A stretch of 64,000 bases of DNA from assembly GCA_017941635.1 (NCBI GenBank), contig JAGAVZ010000263.1, positions 1 through 64,000 on the forward strand, given 5' to 3'. Source of the stretch: Cellulosilyticum sp. Lineage in GTDB: Bacteria > Bacillota > Clostridia > Lachnospirales > Cellulosilyticaceae. Both the position numbers and the translations under genes were made by a program. Under the pieces are notes generated by a model. The model made no database searches and was not told the origin of the DNA. It saw only the letters and a program-made list of their open reading frames with translations. This document shows positions 54,607 to 64,000 of the stretch, piece by piece. The stretch's first letter is position 1, and the number at the start of each line of letters is the position of its first letter.

Positions 54607-55487
54607 GTGCATAAATTCTAGTACTAGAAGATATGCTAGAGGAAGGTATAAAGGGAACGTTCAAAGAAAGGATCTATGACGAATCCAAGCTTTCGGTAGT
54701 AGAGCATCAGATGGCAAAATATATAGCCAATTGTAGTGCTTCGGCTACTCATTTGAAGAAAGAGAAAAATCATATTGAAACCTTGATTGCGGATATTTCT
54801 CATCAGACCAAAACGCCTATTGCCAATATTTTATTATATGCACAGCTTTTAAAAGAGCAAGAGATGGAGGAATCTGGTCGAACTTGTGTGGAGGTGCTGA
54901 CTCAAAATGCGGAGAAATTAAACTTTTTAATTACTGCACTTGTTAAACTTTCCAGATTGGAAACAGGTGTTATTCAGCTTGTGCCAAAGGAAGAAGGGCT
55001 AGAGGAATTCATTAAAAAAAGTGTGGAGCAGGTTCAGTTTAAAGCAAGGCAAAAGTCAATAGATATTAAGGTAGAAATAGAGGATGATGCTAGAGCTCAT
55101 TTTGATGCAAAATGGACGATGGAGGCAATGATTAATCTATTAGACAATGCCATTAAATATTCATCTTCTAATACGTGTATCACCATAAAAGTTGAAAGCT
55201 ATGAGTTTTTTGTAAGAATTGATATTAAAGATGAGGGCATAGGGATTCAAGAAGAAGAGCATAGCAAAATCTTTCAGAGGTTTTATCGCTCTTATGAGGT
55301 TGCCAATGAGGAAGGGGTAGGCATTGGCCTTTATTTGGCGAGGGAAATTATTTCTAATGAAGGAGGCTATATTAAGCTAAGTTCTAAAGTAGGAGAGGGC
55401 TCTACCTTTTCAGTCTTTCTACCAATACTTCATGAAGAAAACAGAAAGAAAAATAGCATGAAGGATGAAATCTTTCAAAGTTGTTAG
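54607..55487 (+). pseudogene. Response-regulator start joined to a histidine kinase catalytic half, plus one-base frameshift
   Basis: GTG at 54607 behind AGGGAGGT opens VHK; with one extra A in the AAA run at 54613-54615 it would read VHKILVLED, the exact opening of an OmpR-type receiver, and then run directly into DMLEEGIKGTFKERIYDESK, which is the post-membrane linker of a sensor kinase. The remaining kinase is intact: H-box ADISHQTKTPI, N-box INLLDNAIKYS, G-boxes DIKDEGIGI and GVGIGLYL. So the receiver body, its DNA-binding domain and the kinase's membrane sensor are deleted. A soluble kinase could still be made from ATG 54633. Followed by its likely target ABC genes. Confidence 0.8.
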
Positions 55488-55665
55488 ATTTGAGAAAGAT
55501 TGTGGAAAGATAAAAGGTTTATATTAATCATAAGCCCATCACAAATACGAAATATGTAACATGTGAAAAAGGACATAATGTGAGAAAATTGATTAAGAGA
55601 AACTTCAATAGATAAAGTATGATGATGAGGATGGGAATAATGAAAATAAAAAGGTGGAGAGCGAT

Positions 55666-56376
55666 ATGATTCTTGAAACAAAAGAGCTTAGAAAATATTA
55701 TGGAACGGGAGAAAATGAAGTTCGTGCATTGGATAATGTGAATATTAGTGTACAAAAAGGTGAATTTGTAACCATAGTAGGCACTTCAGGAAGTGGAAAA
55801 TCTACTTTATTACATATGTTGGGTGGCTTAGATAGTCCAACAAGCGGAGATGTTATTGTAGATGGTAAGGAAATCTTTAATCTAAAGGATGAAGAAAGAA
55901 CGATTTTTAGACGTAGAAAGATTGGCTTCATTTTTCAAAGTTATAATTTAGTACCGATTTTAAATGTCTATGAAAATATTACATTGCCTATCGAATTGGA
56001 TGGGAAGAAGTTAGATGAAGCTTATATCCATGAAGTCGTGGAGACGCTAGGCCTTACAAGTAAGCTTTGGCAAAGACCGAATCAACTTTCTGGAGGGCAA
56101 CAACAAAGAGTGGCTATTGCCAGAGCATTAGCAACTAAGTCGGCGATTATCTTAGCAGATGAACCAACAGGAAATTTAGATAGTAAGACAAGTTTAGATG
56201 TAATGGGACTATTAAGGGTGAGCTGTGAAAAATTTAATCAAACCATGGTGATGATTACACACAATGAAGAAATTGCACAGATGGCACATCGCATCATCAG
56301 AGTAGAGGATGGCAAAATTGTAAGCAGTAATGACCTAAATAAGGAACATAAAGTTGTGGGAGGAGATATCTTATGA
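55666..56376 (+). CDS. BceA/MacB-type ABC transporter ATP-binding protein
   Basis: A 236-residue ATPase: Walker A GTSGSGKST, Q-loop FQSYNLVP, signature LSGGQQQRVAIARAL, Walker B AIILADEPTGNLD, H-loop MITHNEE. Family drives FtsX-type permeases in antimicrobial peptide defence. ATG 55666 chosen because AAGGTGGAG lies six bases upstream; an in-frame GTG would include it. Overlaps the permease by four bases. Its usual control by a linked two-component system is broken here. Confidence 0.93.
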   Translation: MILETKELRKYYGTGENEVRALDNVNISVQKGEFVTIVGTSGSGKSTLLHMLGGLDSPTSGDVIVDGKEIFNLKDEERTIFRRRKIGFIFQSYNLVPILNVYENITLPIELDGKKLDEAYIHEVVETLGLTSKLWQRPNQLSGGQQQRVAIARALATKSAIILADEPTGNLDSKTSLDVMGLLRVSCEKFNQTMVMITHNEEIAQMAHRIIRVEDGKIVSSNDLNKEHKVVGGDIL

Positions 56377-58907
56377 TTAAAGTAAAAAATACTAAAATCA
56401 TTAATCGTATTGCCTTTAGCAACTTTAAAGAAAAGAAAAGCAGAAATAAAATTGCTATGTTGGCTATTATTTTAACCTCTATTTTATTTACAACAATTTT
56501 TACATTAGGTATGGGGACAATAGAAATATTTCAGCGTGCTATGATGGAGCAAGTAGGGGGCTCAGGTCATGGAAGTTTTAAATATATTACAGAAGAAATT
56601 TTTAATGATATAAAGGATCACCCTCTTATTGATGAGATTGCAGAAAATTGGATATTAGCAGATGATATCAAGAATCCTGAGGTAGGAAAACGTAAAGCAG
56701 AGCTTTGGTATTGTGATGATGTAGGGATCAAACTAAGAATTGCGACACCTACGGGGGGACATATACCAGAAGCGGTAGATGAAGTATTAGTAGATACAAT
56801 CAGCTTAAAGTTACTTGGTATCCCTTTGGAAGAAGGAGCGCCCATTACTCTGGAGCTTGTGGTGCATGAAAGACCGATACAAAGAACTTTTAAACTAAGT
56901 GGTTGGTATGAACCGAGCCCTTTAATACCATCAGGAATGATTATAACTTCAAGAGCGTATTTAGAGCAATATAAAGAAGAGCTTACAAGTCATCAGGAAG
57001 AGGGATTTAAGGGAACAGGAACAATCCATGCGAATGTTATGTTTAAAAATAGTCTAGGACTTAGAAGTAAACTAGACCAAGTGATTGAAGAAAGTGGTTA
57101 TTCTCTTAACGAAGAGGATGAGAAGTATATTAATAGTAATGTAAGCTGGGCATATCTATCCACTTATGGAGATGCCGACCCACTCACTATACTTATGTTA
57201 GTAGGGGCATTATTACTGGTTATATTAACAGGATATTTAATTATTTATAATATTTTTCAGCTTTCAGTGGTACAAGATATTCATTTTTATGGATTATTAA
57301 AAACCATAGGGACAACGGGGAGGCAAATTAAAAGAATTATACGTAGAGAAGCACTTTTATTAGGTGTGATAGGCATACCTATTGGACTTATTTTAGGCTT
57401 TTTATTAGGAAAAGTGCTAGTACCTTATGTGGTTAATTCAACCACTATAAAGGGCGTAACGGTTCATGTATCACCTAGTCCTTGGATTTTTATAGGTTCA
57501 GCGGCATTTGGACTATTTACCATTTGGCTTAGTACCAAGAAACCAGGCAAAATGGCAGCCAAGGTATCGCCAGTTGAAGCGATTAAGTATACAGAGGGGG
57601 TAGTTAGGTATAAAAAACAAAAACATAGTACAGCGGGTGGTAAACTACATAAAATGGCAATCAGTAATCTAGGCAGAAATAAAAAACAAACCGTTATTGT
57701 CATGCTTGGTATGGCGCTCAGCTTAGTTTTATTTAATATGGTATATTCATTATCACAAAGTGTAGATATGGAAGAATATATTTCAACATATATCGATACA
57801 GATTATGTTATTGCTTATAATGAATATTTTAAGAGTGAGTTTAGTAGTATAACTATAAGTGTGCCAGAAACCTTTATTGAAGAGGTTACGCAGTTAGAAG
57901 GTTTTGAAGAGGGCGGAAGAGTTTATAATAATACTTTTACAGATGGATTTTATGTAACAGATAGACAAAATACAGGGCAGGATTATAATATCAATGCAGA
58001 GGGAGATTTTTTTGCACAGGTTATAGGATTAGAAGATGAATTATTTCAAAATGCAGTGGTAGTAGACGGCCAAGTGAATAATGAGATGCTTCAATCAGAC
58101 CAGTATATTTTTGAAGCAGTATTTTTGGACGATAATAGAAGGCTTAAACTAGAAAATACCATGTTTGATATAGGGGAAGAAATAGAGCTTCATTACTATG
58201 AACATCATGAAGATGGCACTAATGAATATAAGACAAGAAGTTTTATAGTAGGTGGATATATCGAGGTACATGACAGAAGCAACCATTCTCAAATAGGTAT
58301 AGGGCCTTACGATTTTTATTTGCCAAGTAGTGTATATGCCGAAATCACTCGTGAACCTATTGTCATGAATTATGTCTTTAATATAAAAGAGGGATATGAA
58401 CCAGAGGTAGAGGCTTTTTTGAAACATTATACAGAAGAAGTGAACATCACAACGAATTATACTTGTAGAGGAAAATTAGAAGAAGAGTTAAGTGGGACAA
58501 GTGATATGATGGTATTAGTTGGAGGTGCCATTACTTTAATTATTGCACTTGTTGGTGTTTTGAATTTTATCAATGCCAGCTTAACAGGTATTGTGGCAAG
58601 ACGAAAAGAGTTTGCTATGCTACAAAGTATTGGAATGACAGGAAAGCAGCTTAAAAAGGTATTGATTTATGAGGGACTGTATTATGTATTAGGAACTTTA
58701 GGAATCAGTATACTATTAGGTATTCTTTCTTCGGTAACGATTATAAGAGGGTGCTGTGATAGGATGAATTGTTTTACATACCAATTTATGATTTGGCCAC
58801 TAGGGTTAGTGGCACCAGTATTAGTCGTGATTGGAATGATTTTACCGATTATATGTTATGGTTATCTTAATAAGCAAAGTATTGTTGAGCGTTTAAGAGA
58901 AGTCTAA
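56373..58907 (+). CDS. FtsX-type ABC permease, BceB/YtrF-like
   Basis: An 844-residue permease with one N-terminal span (about 26-48), a large extracytoplasmic domain, three spans with an FtsX domain (about 270-390), a second span pair and extracytoplasmic region, and a final FtsX domain (about 710-830; IALVGVLNFINASLTGIVARRKEFAMLQSIGMTGKQL). The duplicated FtsX layout is typical of exporters or peptide detoxification pumps in Clostridia. Ends at a good terminator. Substrate unknown. Confidence 0.9.
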   Translation: MIKVKNTKIINRIAFSNFKEKKSRNKIAMLAIILTSILFTTIFTLGMGTIEIFQRAMMEQVGGSGHGSFKYITEEIFNDIKDHPLIDEIAENWILADDIKNPEVGKRKAELWYCDDVGIKLRIATPTGGHIPEAVDEVLVDTISLKLLGIPLEEGAPITLELVVHERPIQRTFKLSGWYEPSPLIPSGMIITSRAYLEQYKEELTSHQEEGFKGTGTIHANVMFKNSLGLRSKLDQVIEESGYSLNEEDEKYINSNVSWAYLSTYGDADPLTILMLVGALLLVILTGYLIIYNIFQLSVVQDIHFYGLLKTIGTTGRQIKRIIRREALLLGVIGIPIGLILGFLLGKVLVPYVVNSTTIKGVTVHVSPSPWIFIGSAAFGLFTIWLSTKKPGKMAAKVSPVEAIKYTEGVVRYKKQKHSTAGGKLHKMAISNLGRNKKQTVIVMLGMALSLVLFNMVYSLSQSVDMEEYISTYIDTDYVIAYNEYFKSEFSSITISVPETFIEEVTQLEGFEEGGRVYNNTFTDGFYVTDRQNTGQDYNINAEGDFFAQVIGLEDELFQNAVVVDGQVNNEMLQSDQYIFEAVFLDDNRRLKLENTMFDIGEEIELHYYEHHEDGTNEYKTRSFIVGGYIEVHDRSNHSQIGIGPYDFYLPSSVYAEITREPIVMNYVFNIKEGYEPEVEAFLKHYTEEVNITTNYTCRGKLEEELSGTSDMMVLVGGAITLIIALVGVLNFINASLTGIVARRKEFAMLQSIGMTGKQLKKVLIYEGLYYVLGTLGISILLGILSSVTIIRGCCDRMNCFTYQFMIWPLGLVAPVLVVIGMILPIICYGYLNKQSIVERLREV

Positions 58908-58915
58908 AAAGGTTA

Positions 58916-58959
58916 AAAAGCTAACAAGTAGGCGTAAAGCCTAATTTGTTAGCTTTTTT
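58916..58959. terminator. Terminator after the ABC permease
   Basis: AAAAAGCTAACAA pairs with TTGTTAGCTTTTT with a small inner stem AGGC/GCCT. May also stop transcripts from the minus strand MCP gene. Confidence 0.85.
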
Positions 58960-59004
58960 ATAGTGCATTAATGGGACAAGTTGTTGTTTAAGGGTAAATG
59001 ATTG

Positions 59005-59985
59005 TTAATTTGCAGCTTTTTCAAGAAGATTGGTGATTTGTTTTAGGAAAGAAATAATCGGTGTAAGTGCTAATTGTTTAGCGGTCGTTTTTTTTCGATA
59101 ATTCACCACATCTTCGGAAGTTTCCACAATGCGATTATGAAGTAATGTGGATGATGAAGAAACATTATTCATATGTACTTTTATGTCAGATGCAATATGT
59201 TGGATTTGATTCATATGTTCTAAGTTTTTTCCATTAGCATCTATAATCTCTTGATTATGAGAATAAACTTTTTCAGCAAGATGTACACTCTCCTCAATAC
59301 TTTTTTGATATTGGGTAAGGAGAGATTGTGTATTTTCAAACTGAACAGTAACAGCATTTGTTTTTTCGAAGATATCTGCAACCAATTCTTTGGTGCTATT
59401 AGATAAATTACGAATTTCAGTGGCCACTACAGAAAAACCTTTACCGGCATCTCCTGCTCGGGCTGCTTCTATACTTGCATTAAGTGCCAGTAAGTTGGTG
59501 CTATTAGCAATGGCATGAATCTGCTGGTCGGCAGCCACAATATCTTGAATATAGGTGCCAAGATTATGGATAGCATGAATAATAGAATTAGATTTAGTAT
59601 GTAGTTCCTCAATATACGCATGGAGTTCTTCAATACTAGAAATACTATTATTTAAAAGCGTATGATTAGAGGCTAATGTTTCTTTGGTTGCATGTGTATC
59701 TTCTTCTAGAGCCGTAACAGAGGCATCTAATGTTTGAACAATGTGGATATATTTATCTGTGCTTAAAGCAAGTTGATTGATTTTTTCTTGTAAGTTTCCG
59801 AGCGTAAGGCTACTTTGAGCTTCTTCAGTAATAAGGCTTTCAAGATGTGAATTGGCATAGTGAGTAGCACATTTTAAAGCATCAAGAACCTCCTTATTTG
59901 AAGAAATAGGGCTAGAAAGTGTATGAATTGCATTGGTATCTTCAAAAGAAGATAATTTTTTTGTTTTGAAATTAAAAATACCCAT
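59005..59985 (-). CDS. Soluble methyl-accepting chemotaxis-like protein
   Basis: A 326-residue cytosolic receptor without membrane spans. The signalling hairpin tip is [41 protein letters not shown] (about residues 163-203). The N-terminal 60 residues hold no known sensor domain. It begins 11 bases after the FIST gene, which likely supplies the sensing function. Either chemotaxis or other Che-type signalling is possible. Confidence 0.9.
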   Translation of the reverse strand: MGIFNFKTKKLSSFEDTNAIHTLSSPISSNKEVLDALKCATHYANSHLESLITEEAQSSLTLGNLQEKINQLALSTDKYIHIVQTLDASVTALEEDTHATKETLASNHTLLNNSISSIEELHAYIEELHTKSNSIIHAIHNLGTYIQDIVAADQQIHAIANSTNLLALNASIEAARAGDAGKGFSVVATEIRNLSNSTKELVADIFEKTNAVTVQFENTQSLLTQYQKSIEESVHLAEKVYSHNQEIIDANGKNLEHMNQIQHIASDIKVHMNNVSSSSTLLHNRIVETSEDVVNYRKKTTAKQLALTPIISFLKQITNLLEKAAN

Positions 59986-59996
59986 GGTAATAGCTC

Positions 59997-61061
59997 CTAT
60001 TCAAAAACTGCTAATACAAGTGTTTGGTTACAGTGATGATAATGAATTTGCTCGCCAAAAGATGAAAAACCAGCAAAGTTTCCGAGTTTAGATAAATTTT
60101 GACCAAAAGTAGGACCAAAGTGTTCATTTTCAAATTGAATGGTACGTAAAATGCAGTTTACCACCAATGTACCACTTGGGTGAGGAATATCTCTTAAAAT
60201 GTTTGAAACAGTTTCTTGGGAGATTTTATGATAATCATCTAATTCTACTCGGCATAATGTAGCATTTTTATAAATATTAGAGTAGTACTCAATACCATCA
60301 GAATGAACTTGTTTGCCTGAGACAATATATATATCATCATTTAATACTAGACCAAAGGGATTAGATAAAAATTGACTTTGTAAGTCATTATGGCCGACTA
60401 TTTGTTTAATCACATCTGCACAAGGTTTATTGTCTAATTTTTTTATAAGACGTCTATCAACATCCACTTCCGTAGCAATAAACCAATCTTCAGTTGGTTT
60501 AAAAATATTTTCTTTATACAATTTGATTTTGCCACTTTTATTAGTGATAAAAGTTAAAATACAGGCATCAGTTTTAATGGTGTCATTAAGCATCACATAG
60601 GATAGATCTTGTTGATCTGTAGCTGCAGTACCACCTATTAAATCAATATGATGGGACTTAAAGAGGTCTTCTAGGGTGCTCATTACCATTTCCTCGTGAC
60701 TAGTGAAAGTACATAATGAAAAACAAATTGTAGATTCTGGTGAAAAGGAAGGTAACTTTTGAATCGTTTTTTTGATTTGGTTAATATGTAAAATAGGATA
60801 GTCACCGATATCTTCTAAACAGTAAGTTGCCACTTCAATATCTGATAAGAAAATAAGAACGGCATCTGTAATAAACCCTTCAGAAATTAAATTTTTATGT
60901 GTACTACATCCTATAAGTTCGATATCTTTAAAGTTTTTTTGACAAACTTTAGCATAGTCTATAAATACATCACTTGTTGCGTAAAGAATAGCTAGTTTAC
61001 CTGTAGGAACAATGGATGAAATTTGTTGTAGGTTATTTAATTTGTGAACACTACATTTCAT
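59997..61061 (-). CDS. FIST domain sensor protein
   Basis: A 354-residue protein with FIST_N (residues 15-190; [38 protein letters not shown]) and FIST_C (about 200-340; [50 protein letters not shown]). FIST proteins are predicted small-ligand (amino acid) sensors and occur with MCPs, kinases or GGDEF proteins. No signal peptide. Two-gene operon with the soluble MCP; RBS AAAGGAGA. Confidence 0.88.
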   Translation of the reverse strand: MKCSVHKLNNLQQISSIVPTGKLAILYATSDVFIDYAKVCQKNFKDIELIGCSTHKNLISEGFITDAVLIFLSDIEVATYCLEDIGDYPILHINQIKKTIQKLPSFSPESTICFSLCTFTSHEEMVMSTLEDLFKSHHIDLIGGTAATDQQDLSYVMLNDTIKTDACILTFITNKSGKIKLYKENIFKPTEDWFIATEVDVDRRLIKKLDNKPCADVIKQIVGHNDLQSQFLSNPFGLVLNDDIYIVSGKQVHSDGIEYYSNIYKNATLCRVELDDYHKISQETVSNILRDIPHPSGTLVVNCILRTIQFENEHFGPTFGQNLSKLGNFAGFSSFGEQIHYHHCNQTLVLAVFE

Positions 61062-61250
61062 AATAATATCTCCTTTGTAAAAAGTTGTATAATCATAGCA
61101 TAATAAAAAATAAACAAAAATCCGATAAAAATTATAAATTTATAAAAATATATAATTTATAATTATATTTTAAACTTTTTATTGAAGTTTTAAAAAGTTT
61201 TGTATAAACTATTAATAAGTGAAAAATAACACAAAAAAGGAGACTTTAAA

Positions 61251-62804
61251 ATGTGGACAGCAGACTTAGGTAATGGGCAATACAAAAATCCAATTGTTTA
61301 TGCAGATTATTCTGATCCAGATGTAATTCGTGTGGGAGAAGATTTCTTTATGACAGCATCAAGCTTTAACTTTTCGCCAGGACTTCCAATCTTACATTCT
61401 AAGGATTTAGTGAACTGGAAAGTAGTAAGCTATGCTTTGGATAGAATGCCTTTCAAAGAATATAATTTGCCACAACATGGTAAGGGTGTATGGGCACCAG
61501 CACTTCGCTATCACAATGGGGAATTCTATATTTATTTTGGCGCACCAGACGAAGGGGTTATGATGGTGAAGACCAAAGACCCATTTGGTACATGGGAAGC
61601 TCCAGTACTTGTGAAAGAAGCCAATGGATGGATTGATACTTGTCCATTTTGGGATGAGGATGGAAACGCTTACTTAATTCATGCTTTTGCAAATAGCAGA
61701 TGTGGTATCAAAAGTATTTTACATATTAACAAAATGGCACCAGATGGTAAGAGTTTATTAGATGAAGGAACAATGGTAGTGGATGGTAGAATCAATAATC
61801 CAACACTTGAAGGTCCTAAAATGTATAAACGTAATGGGTATTACTATATTTTTGCACCAGCAGGTGGGGTAGAAAAAGGATGGCAAATGGTTTACCGTTC
61901 TAAAAATATCTATGGACCATATGAAGAACGTATTACCCTAGCACAAGGGAACTCACCAGTTAATGGTCCGCATCAAGGGGGCTATGTAGAACTTGAAAGT
62001 GGTGAATCTTGGTTTATTCATTTCCAAGATCTTGAGCCATATGGACGTATTTTACATTTACAACCAATGGAGTGGGTAGATGATTGGCCACATATGGGAC
62101 AAAATGTCAATGAAGCAGGCTGTGGTGAGCCAGTACTCATTCATCAAAAACCAAATGTAGGAAAAACTTATCCAATTATCGTGCCAGCTACAAGTGATGA
62201 TTTTAAAGGTAAGGAGCTTGGGCTTCAATGGCAGTGGCAAGCCAACTACGATAAAGATTGGTATAGATTAGAGAAAGAAGGACTTAAACTACGTACGAAG
62301 AAATTTGTATCTAGTGACATTAGTACGCTCTATGAATTGCCAAACTTACTGACACAAATGATTCAGATGCCAGTGTTTAATGCAACAGTTAAAGTGACAC
62401 TCAGTGCGGCAAGCAAAAAGGACCAATGTGGGCTTGCACTGACAGGAAAAAGCTATCACTATATTTCCCTCATTCATGAAGAAGATGGTAACTATGTACA
62501 GTTTGTAGAAGGTGGCGAGCAAGGAAAAGGGAGCTTTGAGCGTGTCAAAATTAAACGTAAGGTAGAGGGAGATACTATTTACTTACGTGCACACATGCAC
62601 AATGAGAGCAATGTCTTAGAGGATGGTATTGGTCAGCTCAGCTACAGCTTAGATGGAGTACATTTTGAAGAGTTAGGCTTACCATTCTATACATACCCAG
62701 GTGGTTGGGTAGGTACAAAGATAGGTATTTTTGCAACTAACTTTGTACAAAATAATAGTATGGGATATGCTACCTTTGAATATATTGATATTGAAGAAGC
62801 ATAA
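61251..62804 (+). CDS. Glycoside hydrolase family 43 (beta-xylosidase/arabinofuranosidase type)
   Basis: A 517-residue GH43 enzyme: five-bladed propeller (residues 8-310) with the catalytic base Asp in YSDPDVIRVG (residues 20-29), the pKa-modulating Asp in NGWIDTCPFWDEDG, and the proton-donor Glu in NPTLEGPKMYKRNGYYY; a C-terminal beta-sandwich domain (DUF1349/GH43_C2-like, residues 325-515) completes it. No signal peptide, so it likely trims imported xylo-oligosaccharides. RBS AAAGGAG. Works naturally alongside the CE2-like esterase. Confidence 0.93.
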   Translation: MWTADLGNGQYKNPIVYADYSDPDVIRVGEDFFMTASSFNFSPGLPILHSKDLVNWKVVSYALDRMPFKEYNLPQHGKGVWAPALRYHNGEFYIYFGAPDEGVMMVKTKDPFGTWEAPVLVKEANGWIDTCPFWDEDGNAYLIHAFANSRCGIKSILHINKMAPDGKSLLDEGTMVVDGRINNPTLEGPKMYKRNGYYYIFAPAGGVEKGWQMVYRSKNIYGPYEERITLAQGNSPVNGPHQGGYVELESGESWFIHFQDLEPYGRILHLQPMEWVDDWPHMGQNVNEAGCGEPVLIHQKPNVGKTYPIIVPATSDDFKGKELGLQWQWQANYDKDWYRLEKEGLKLRTKKFVSSDISTLYELPNLLTQMIQMPVFNATVKVTLSAASKKDQCGLALTGKSYHYISLIHEEDGNYVQFVEGGEQGKGSFERVKIKRKVEGDTIYLRAHMHNESNVLEDGIGQLSYSLDGVHFEELGLPFYTYPGGWVGTKIGIFATNFVQNNSMGYATFEYIDIEEA

Positions 62805-62825
62805 AAGGAAATAGTGCAACAGATA

Positions 62826-62857
62826 AAAAGGTGATTCCGTTTAGGAGTCATCTTTTT
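62826..62857 (+). terminator. Intrinsic terminator after GH43
   Basis: AAGGTGATTCC pairs with GGAGTCATCTT (two G-U), followed by TTT. Confidence 0.7.
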
Positions 62858-63101
62858 GTTTATTTAAAAATTGAGGGTTAGCACAAGGAAGTGTTATAGA
62901 AGATAGAAATAGTCCTGTGTTTATAGCAAGATTGAAGTATATGAGAATGTTTGTTGAATACATAATTAAGCATGAATGGGACTATATAATAAGTAGAGAC
63001 TTAATGTTTTATCATAATAAAGTAGTTTATAAAGTTTAAAACTTGTGCTTTTGTGATGGAAAAGCTATGATAAGACTATAGAATTTATTTGGAGGCAAAG
63101 T

Positions 63102-63677
63102 ATGTTTCGCGCGATTTGTATTAAAAACTGCGATAATTTTATAAAAGGTGAAGTGGTTAATGGCTGGCAAGGTTTTGGAAATATCTACTTTTTTAAAGGC
63201 TTTAAGTTTGGGCTTAATATGCCACAAGGTAGATTTCAGGAACATTTTGCAGCCTTTAGAAATTATTATATTGTGGAAAAGCCACCGATTAAAAGACGAT
63301 TCAGAAGACCTAAGCCTGCTTTTTTACGTGTAGAGTTTAATGGAATATCAGATGAGCTATTAGTAGATTTATATAACTATATTTTTTCGTATATAGAATT
63401 AACTAAGCAGCTGAATCCAGAGCTGATTCAAACGTTCAATTATAGTATTGTATCCACCTTAGAAAAACTAGAATTTTTGTATACTGTACTCCCAGAACCA
63501 AAGTATCTAGAGGCAGTTAAAGATGCAGAACAAGTTTTTTTAGGGATTTATAAGACGGCACTTAGCATTGAGATGGAAACATTACCTAAAACAGCAGATT
63601 ACAATCAGCTCTTAGAGAACTTCAAGCAAGAAAATATGATATTAGGTAGCTTTTTTAAAGAAATGAATAAGTTATAA
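63102..63677 (+). CDS. Hypothetical protein, 191 residues
   Basis: A basic-to-mixed soluble protein, N-terminal beta-rich segment MFRAICIKNCDNFIKGEV, a KPPIKRRFRRPKPA basic stretch near residue 60, then a helical region. RBS TTGGAGG. No family recognised. The small acidic gene at 63799 follows. Confidence 0.55.
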   Translation: MFRAICIKNCDNFIKGEVVNGWQGFGNIYFFKGFKFGLNMPQGRFQEHFAAFRNYYIVEKPPIKRRFRRPKPAFLRVEFNGISDELLVDLYNYIFSYIELTKQLNPELIQTFNYSIVSTLEKLEFLYTVLPEPKYLEAVKDAEQVFLGIYKTALSIEMETLPKTADYNQLLENFKQENMILGSFFKEMNKL

Positions 63678-63798
63678 AAAGTGCAATAAATAGCTTAAAA
63701 AAGAAGTATATAGAAGTAAGATGAATTAATAAATTATTCCAAAAAGTGAATGAGATAGATGATGATTAAATGTATATCAAGAAAGATAGGAGATTACA

Positions 63799-63981
63799 GT
63801 GGAAGAAATAATCTATAATGATTGGACATTTGTGGAGGCAGCAGATTCTCCAATCTTTGGTAAGATGAAAATAGAGGCTACAAGAGATGAGTTAGAAGAA
63901 GTCTTTTATATTTATTGTGAGGAACTGACAGAGGAAGTCTGTGAAGAACTTTATAATGATTATTTATATGTATATGGCTAA
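63799..63981 (+). CDS. Hypothetical small acidic protein, 60 residues
   Basis: GTG start nine bases after AGGAGA. Very acidic (EELTEEVCEELYNDYLYVYG end). Complete within the window with stop at 63979-63981. No family recognised. Confidence 0.45.
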   Translation: MEEIIYNDWTFVEAADSPIFGKMKIEATRDELEEVFYIYCEELTEEVCEELYNDYLYVYG

Positions 63982-64000
63982 GTAGAGTAAATAGTGTACA

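Overview
The window looks like chromosomal DNA from a low-GC, anaerobic, fermentative Clostridia, probably of the Lachnospirales/Cellulosilyticum type. This is inference from family content, not from a marker gene. Supporting content: a biotin-dependent Na+-pumping decarboxylase operon, a glutamine synthetase paired with an ANTAR regulator, NADP-type glutamate dehydrogenase, an EFR1 flavodoxin/ferredoxin, GH43 and CE2-like plant-polysaccharide enzymes, AGGAGG-type ribosome binding sites and many T-rich intrinsic terminators. No rRNA, tRNA, CRISPR array or prophage was seen.

Layout. 1-951: 3' end of a MATE exporter. 1.1-6.7 kb: two ABC exporter groups, the first with its own GntR regulator and a palindromic operator on the promoter, the second NatAB-like. 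7-10.4 kb: MarR regulator with a membrane protein, an Ntn amidase and a CsoR-type metal sensor. 10.6-12.6 kb: a collapsed nickel/peptide ABC import operon. 12.8-23.4 kb: single genes (class III Fic, two AraC-GyrI regulators, DJ-1/PfpI, LMW phosphatase, TetR, LCP, M28 peptidase) mixed with gene fragments. 23,980-26,052: a complete IS1595-type element carrying traX, with matching terminal inverted repeats and an 8-bp target duplication. 26.1-29.8 kb: nitrogen assimilation (glnA-ANTAR, divergent from gdhA, whose leader holds an intrinsic terminator). 30-35 kb: CarD-like regulator and a chemoreceptor/solute-binding lipoprotein pair. 35-41.4 kb: serine hydrolase, methionine synthesis genes (homocysteine methyltransferase/MTHFR fusion, O-acetylhomoserine sulfhydrylase) and an aldo/keto reductase. 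41.9-44.5 kb: PadR-EFR1 operon and a CE2-like esterase. 44.9-48.2 kb: Na+-pumping oxaloacetate decarboxylase operon, divergent from a CvrA-type K+/H+ antiporter. 51.4-53.5 kb: two CobW-like metal GTPases behind a Fur-like box. 53.6-58.9 kb: CAT-type acetyltransferase and a BceAB-like ABC pair with a damaged two-component system. 59-61 kb: FIST protein plus a soluble chemoreceptor. 61.2-64 kb: GH43 enzyme and two unknown proteins.

The most striking feature is not one gene but a pattern: at least six loci carry scars in which a start or N-terminus is joined to the far end of the same or a neighbouring gene (nik operon, YafY/WYL regulator, response regulator-kinase, monooxygenase-like/solute-binding chimera, M50 N-terminus, MCP tail). 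In several cases terminators or flanking genes are intact. This suggests recurrent internal deletion in this lineage. Assembly error is an alternative for the single-base frameshifts, but not for the large joins.
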